The notes below the pieces were generated by a model. It had not been told where the DNA came from and searched no databases. It saw only the letters and a program-made list of their open reading frames with translations. Below are positions 59,399 through 64,000 of a DNA stretch of 64,000 nt, piece by piece; positions within the stretch are counted from its first letter, which is position 1; every line of letters starts with the position of its first letter. The DNA is from Planococcus citri (Eukaryota > Arthropoda > Insecta > Hemiptera > Pseudococcidae), in the NCBI RefSeq assembly GCF_950023065.1, contig NC_088677.1, positions 83,539,469 through 83,603,468 on the forward strand, in the 5' to 3' direction. The translations under genes were made by a program, and so were the position numbers.

Positions 59399-60860
59399 AT
59401 ATGAAAGAAAGCATCTAAATGACCATCAGATATCTCCAATACCAAACAACCAATCACTGTCACTCGAACATAGGGAACTTTCACACAAATTTGAAGAGGC
59501 AGATACCTAATACATATTAAGCAACCATCAACCAGTACTCATTGCTCATTGCTCACCAACCCAATTTGCAAATAGGTAGGGCTGTTCATCAGGAAACTTA
59601 GCGTTCTGCAGACACCTCCACAACCCACGATCCTCTTCTAAACAGAATACTCGACTGGAAGATAAACTTCGCATCAATTTTTTTGCCCAACTGTGTCGAC
59701 GTTAAACTGGATATTATGGTACAGAATTTATTACACATGGCTATGGTACTCACTACTCACTCACACTAAATCTAATATGTAATATATTTCCATGTGTAAG
59801 TCAATATATGATGGCAGATATACTTGCACCATGGATATGGAATGAGAATATTGTAGTAGTGATTGAAATTTTACATCGCTACCGCAATTGATATCCGGTA
59901 CAAGTTGAAGCAATGGTATGTTTCATTACCTTGACAATCATTTACGTGACTCTCAAGGCAGACAACTTTCTGTCTTCGCGCGTTAGAATATTCGAATACG
60001 ATTTCGAAGCCACTCACTGTACCTAGCTATACCTATATCCTACCTATATCATCTGTATCATATACTCGTACTCGTACGTACGTATGCAAGTTCTCATCGT
60101 ACTCCGTTCATCGTTCATATAACTGTTTTATTCGAGCTGTGGTACCCACCCGCCACCATAATATAGGTAATAGTGATGACGAGTGGCTGACAATGTACCA
60201 GAGAGACGGGTTAACCCTTCTGCATATTCTGTATAGGTACACCTTTGGGTTGGGATGAGCACACTTTCTCTTTTTCGTCAACTCCACGTATTTATTACAC
60301 ACCATAGGTAAGAAGAACTTAGGCAAGGGGAAATTCTACATAGACCACATATAGGGGCCTGGTTTTTAAAAATGATTTCCGAATTTATCCGAAAACGAAA
60401 ATTTTTTCACCAAATATGTAGTTACACGATGAAGATGGAAGTTGAACGAGAAACTATGCAAATGTAAATTTCTCTACAATGTTCTGCTTTATGTAGATCT
60501 AAGACCGAGATGTACATAGAAGATCGACTGGGGTGAATTTTCCAAGGTTACTAAATGACGAAAAACTGGTTTCAAAAAAGGCTGCTTCTTGAAGAAAAAA
60601 AATTCGAGAATAATTTTCTTGATACGTGTAGATTAATCGAGTGCACGATTTCTCTCGTCTGCCTCCACCTCTGGTTTGTTTTAATGATATCTACAGGTAG
60701 GTATGAAGTGAAGGGAGGAGGGGAGATATCGAGCATCGCATAGAGTGAATTTTTAGTGTAAACTTTGTCACCGATGACATGATGCTAAACTGAATCAATG
60801 AATCAATAAATTTCACCTTTTACAACACGAACACTTTTTTATTCACGAAATATTAAAATT
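59399..60860. other. Unique DNA, possibly Pdp1 intron or upstream region
   Basis: Single-copy DNA with TAGGTACCTA-type words and TATATC tracts. I searched both strands for a further Pdp1 exon and found none with good splice sites. Confidence 0.45.
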
Positions 60861-60886
60861 ACAAATACATTAAATTTTATAAAATG

Positions 60887-60925
60887 AGACGCGTTTCGGT
60901 CGTCGTAGCGACCATTATCAATCAC
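60887..60925 (-). ncRNA. Degenerate hammerhead-like motif of a Penelope-like element
   Basis: On the minus strand TTGATAATGGTCGCTACGAC is followed by GACCGAAACGCGTC. GGTCG and CGACC can form a stem around CTACGA, followed by GAAAC. This order (a CTGATGA-like word, stem, GAAAC, then GCGT) is the core of minimal hammerhead ribozymes found in Penelope-like elements. The CTGATGA box is degenerate here (TTGATAA), so cleavage is unlikely. The flanking 60780-61200 may be a PLE remnant, but no reverse transcriptase is visible. Confidence 0.5.
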
Positions 60926-61380
60926 GAATGAGATGAAAACTGCGAGATACATTGTAGAAGATGTGTAGATGCGTTGGGAAATTATCTAAGGGAGGTAGGG
61001 GGGGGGGGGCGATAACAAGAACAAGACGAAAATGCGACGTAAATTATGATCGAGGTAGGTTGGGTAGGGGTTGATTTAAAATAGAAAGCAGAGAATCGAT
61101 AATGCTGTGGTTGAATTTTCATGGCGTTTTATTTCCAAGAGTTCGAGGGTGTTGAGTCGATGTCCTTTTTCGGCTGTATGCAGTGAATCAATGAAAACGA
61201 ATGGAATTCAGTGAGGATTGCAGCATTGGAAGAAATTGGTGGGAAATGAATAGGAAGCATGAAATTGGGTACTAAACAGAACTCTAAAATCACCAAAATA
61301 TCATCGAAAAGAAGTTTACATGAAGTTCACTAGAAATTCAGTGATGATTACAGGGAGAGGATAAGTCGGAGTAACATTTA
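60926..61380. other. Unique DNA after the hammerhead-like motif
   Basis: No gene recognised. A G-run lies near 61002. Confidence 0.4.
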
Positions 61381-64000
61381 ACCCCCCCCCTGCGCCAAAA
61401 ATCAGAATCCAAAAACCTTGAAAACGTGTAAAAAAAAATGTCAAAAATCAGTCAATTTCACCAATTTTTAGTTTTTTGAAAATAAATTTTACTCGGTATT
61501 TTTCAATTCTTTTTGCAGCTTCTTTAGTGAATTCCACAGCTAGTTTTATTTAATTCCAATGTTGTTGTTGTTGCTGATTTTTTTGCTGGTATATTTCATT
61601 GCTTTTTAGTAAATTTTTCTAACAAAGTTTTTATAAATTTTGAAAAAAAATTCCGCCATTTTCCAGCTAAATTAAAACAATTATTTGACCCGAAGTCGAA
61701 TCGGGTCAGGTCAAAAATTGGTCCACTGGTCAGACCTAAAATAATAGATTCAATCATTTTCACTCGTTTTCACAACATTTTAGTAAATTCAATCATTTTT
61801 TAGTAACTTCTGCTGTTTTTTTTTTTTTTTTTTTTTTTTTGTAAATTTTGTTGATTTTCAATCTTAACGCTTATTCGACAAATTTTTTTCTAGTAACTTT
61901 TACAATTTTTTTAAAAAGTTATTTCGCTGTTTTTTTTATTTTTTAATATTATTAATTTTCAATTGTTTCTGATGTTGATTTATTCTACACTAACTTTTAG
62001 AGCTTCGCTGTTTTTTTTTTGTTTTTTTTTTTACTGAATTTTGTTATTTTTAGGAAGATTTTTCACTTTTTGGTGAGTTATCTGCCTTCTAGCAAATTTA
62101 AGTGCATTTTAACCTATTTTTTCCAGCTTTTTGGTAGTTTTTACTACTTTTTTCAACTTTTATCAATAAACATTGAACATTTTTTCGCTCTTTCCCTAAA
62201 TTTTACAAAATTTTCAGTTAATTATTTCATTTTTCATTGATTCTTTGCCTTTTTTTTTTTGGTAAATTTTGCAGCTTTTCATTCGGTTTTAAGTACCATG
62301 ATTTTTGTGAATTGTGTAGCTTTTTGACAAATTTTACTTCTTTTTTTTAGAGTGAAGTTGACTGTTTTTAGTGAATTTTATTACTGATTTTTTTGTGAAT
62401 TTTTTTTCTTTTCAGCAAATTTTACTATTCTTGAATACATTTTACCAGGTATTATATGTTCAAGAACAAATTTTACCACTGTTGAGTGATTTTTACTGCT
62501 TTTTAGCAACATTATTATTACTGACTTTATTTAGAAACTTTGAACACAATTTTATGAATTTTACAGATTTTTTTTGTTTTGTTAAATTTCGCTAATTTTC
62601 ACTACTTAAGTTTTAACCATTTTTTTTTGTTAGCTTGCTCACTTTTTGGCAAATTTTGCTTCCTTCAATTAAACTTTATCATTTTTAGTTAATTTTACTA
62701 CCTTTTTTGAGAAAAAATTTCACTGATTTTTAGTCATTTATATTGCTTTTCGGTAAATTTGACTGTTTTTAATGTGTTTTTTGCAATTTTTTGAAGAGTA
62801 AATTTTAATCTTTTTAATGATTTTTACTTATTTTTTTATGATTTTTACTACTTTTATAAATTAACTCATCTCACTTTACTGATTTTTTTGCTTTTTAGTT
62901 TTTTAAAAAAAATTAAATTTCACTCTTTTTAAAGAATTTTTTCCACCAGAAAACACTATTTTTTTTAGTGATTTTCACTGCAGCTATTTTTTTTAGTAAT
63001 TTTCACTACTACTTTCTTTTAGTGACTTTCACTATTTTCAATTGAATTTTACTACCTACTTTTTAAAAGCAATTTTCACTGTTTTTAAGCAGCTTTTTTT
63101 TAGTGATTTTCATTATACCTACTTTCTTAGTAATTTTCACTGCTTTTTAGTGACTTTCACTATTTTCAAGTAAATTTTACTACCTAATTTTTTTAAAAGA
63201 AATTTTCACTACTTTTTAATGATTTTCACTACTTTTTAGTGACTTTATAACTATTTTTAAATAAATTTTACTACCTACCTACATTTTAAAGCAATTTTCA
63301 CTATTTTTAAGCAACTTTTTTAAAGTAATTTTCACTACTTCTTTTAATGACTTTCACTACTTTTTAGTGACTTTCATTATTTTCAAGTGAATTCTACTAC
63401 TTTTTAAAGGTAATTTTCACTACTTTTAGTACCTAATGTTTCCATCACTTCTTCTAGGCTTTAACTTTTTTCAATTTCAAATGAATTTTACTATGTACTT
63501 CTTTAAAGAAATTTTCACCCCTTTCTAGTGATTTTCACTTTTTTTTACTACTTTTTTGTGGCTTTTACTACTTTCACTTTTTTTATAGCAATTATCACCA
63601 ATTTTCACTACTTTTCAGCAATTTGAACTACTTTTTTAAAGAAATGTTCACTCTTTTTTTGTGATTTTGATTACTTATTTTAGTAATTATTACTGCTTTT
63701 TGGTGACTTTCACTGCTTTTAAGTGATTTTTACTACTTTTTAGCAATTATATTTACTTTTTTAAAACAATTTTCACTACTTTTCTGCCACTTTTCTGCAA
63801 TGTTTAATCCTTTTTTGTGATTTTTATTACTTTTAGTAATTTTTACTACTTTTTTGCAACTTTCACTAGATACTTTTAAGCGATTTTCACTATTTTTTTA
63901 AATGATTTTCAACTTTTCAGCGTTATGTACTACTTTTTAGTTTTTTTACCACTTTTTAATAACATTTACCGCTTTTAGTGATTTAAACTACTTTTTAGTG
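61381..64000. repeat. T-rich degenerate TTTTCACTACTTTTTAGTGA repeat
   Basis: Words such as TTTTTAGTGATTTTCACTAC and AGTAATTTTCACTGCTTTTT recur about every 20-40 bp for 2.6 kb, increasingly regular towards the right edge. It is low-complexity DNA without codon structure and continues past the window. Confidence 0.75.

Noticed and set aside
59399..60860. An upstream Pdp1 coding exon
   Set aside because: No minus-strand frame here resembles the N-terminal part of PAR bZIP proteins or has matching splice phases.
61381..64000. Phe-rich open frames
   Set aside because: They come from T-rich low-complexity repeats with no coding signals.

Overview
This is a window of animal nuclear DNA, very AT-rich and dominated by transposable elements. 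The two recognisable host genes have insect-type intron and exon structure (GT-AG introns, short exons in long AT-rich introns). The frequent TAGGTAGGTACCTAC-like words in the single-copy stretches, plus the gene content, suggest a hemipteran, possibly a scale insect or mealybug; this assignment is an inference from composition, not proof.

Host genes. (1) A two-exon gene on the minus strand (12290-15280) encodes a 955-residue protein with hydrophobic segments that resembles the insect DUF4781 family. (2) The last four coding exons of a PAR-type bZIP transcription factor, very probably Pdp1 of the circadian clock, lie on the minus strand (49004-55325). Their reading phases join perfectly. The upstream exons are not in the window. 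I found no RNA genes and no CRISPR.

Mobile DNA, left to right. A foldback element (1774-5484) holds a 551-bp-arm palindrome and two younger insertions, one mariner-like with a TA duplication and one with a 9-bp duplication. Next come a second foldback (5687-6446), hAT-like elements (6535-7114, 8829-9415), an element with ACGACAGA-array ends (10252-11469), a 267-bp MITE (15647-15913) and a gypsy integrase remnant (16446-16928). A 6.75-kb Mutator-like element (17707-24457) has about 400-bp inverted ends made of GACATTTGACCC arrays and a 9-bp duplication, with a second ACGACAGA element nested inside. Two orphan ends of the same family lie at 24514-25500 and 37383-37755. A three-level nest fills 25814-28415. 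A 7.8-kb Harbinger-like element (29071-36871, TTA duplication) follows, then a broken copia pol fragment split by an hAT MITE (37756-38800).

From 39060 to 44215 lies a satellite built from 8-bp and 16-bp units (TGCACGACTGCACGTT type), interrupted by three copies of a 616-619-bp spacer. From 44216 to 46480 an ATCGATT-rich satellite is broken by a foldback and two hAT MITEs with perfect 8-bp duplications. Around Pdp1 the introns hold A-rich low-complexity DNA and a foldback. Upstream of its last visible exon lies a 3.9-kb element with about sixteen 165-bp monomers. A Penelope-like hammerhead-type motif is at 60887-60925. The final 2.6 kb is T-rich low-complexity sequence.

The striking theme is that unrelated-looking element families here, judged by different target-site duplications (9, 8, 3 and 2 bp), have inverted ends built from arrays of short family-specific motifs. 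None of them carries a visible transposase gene.
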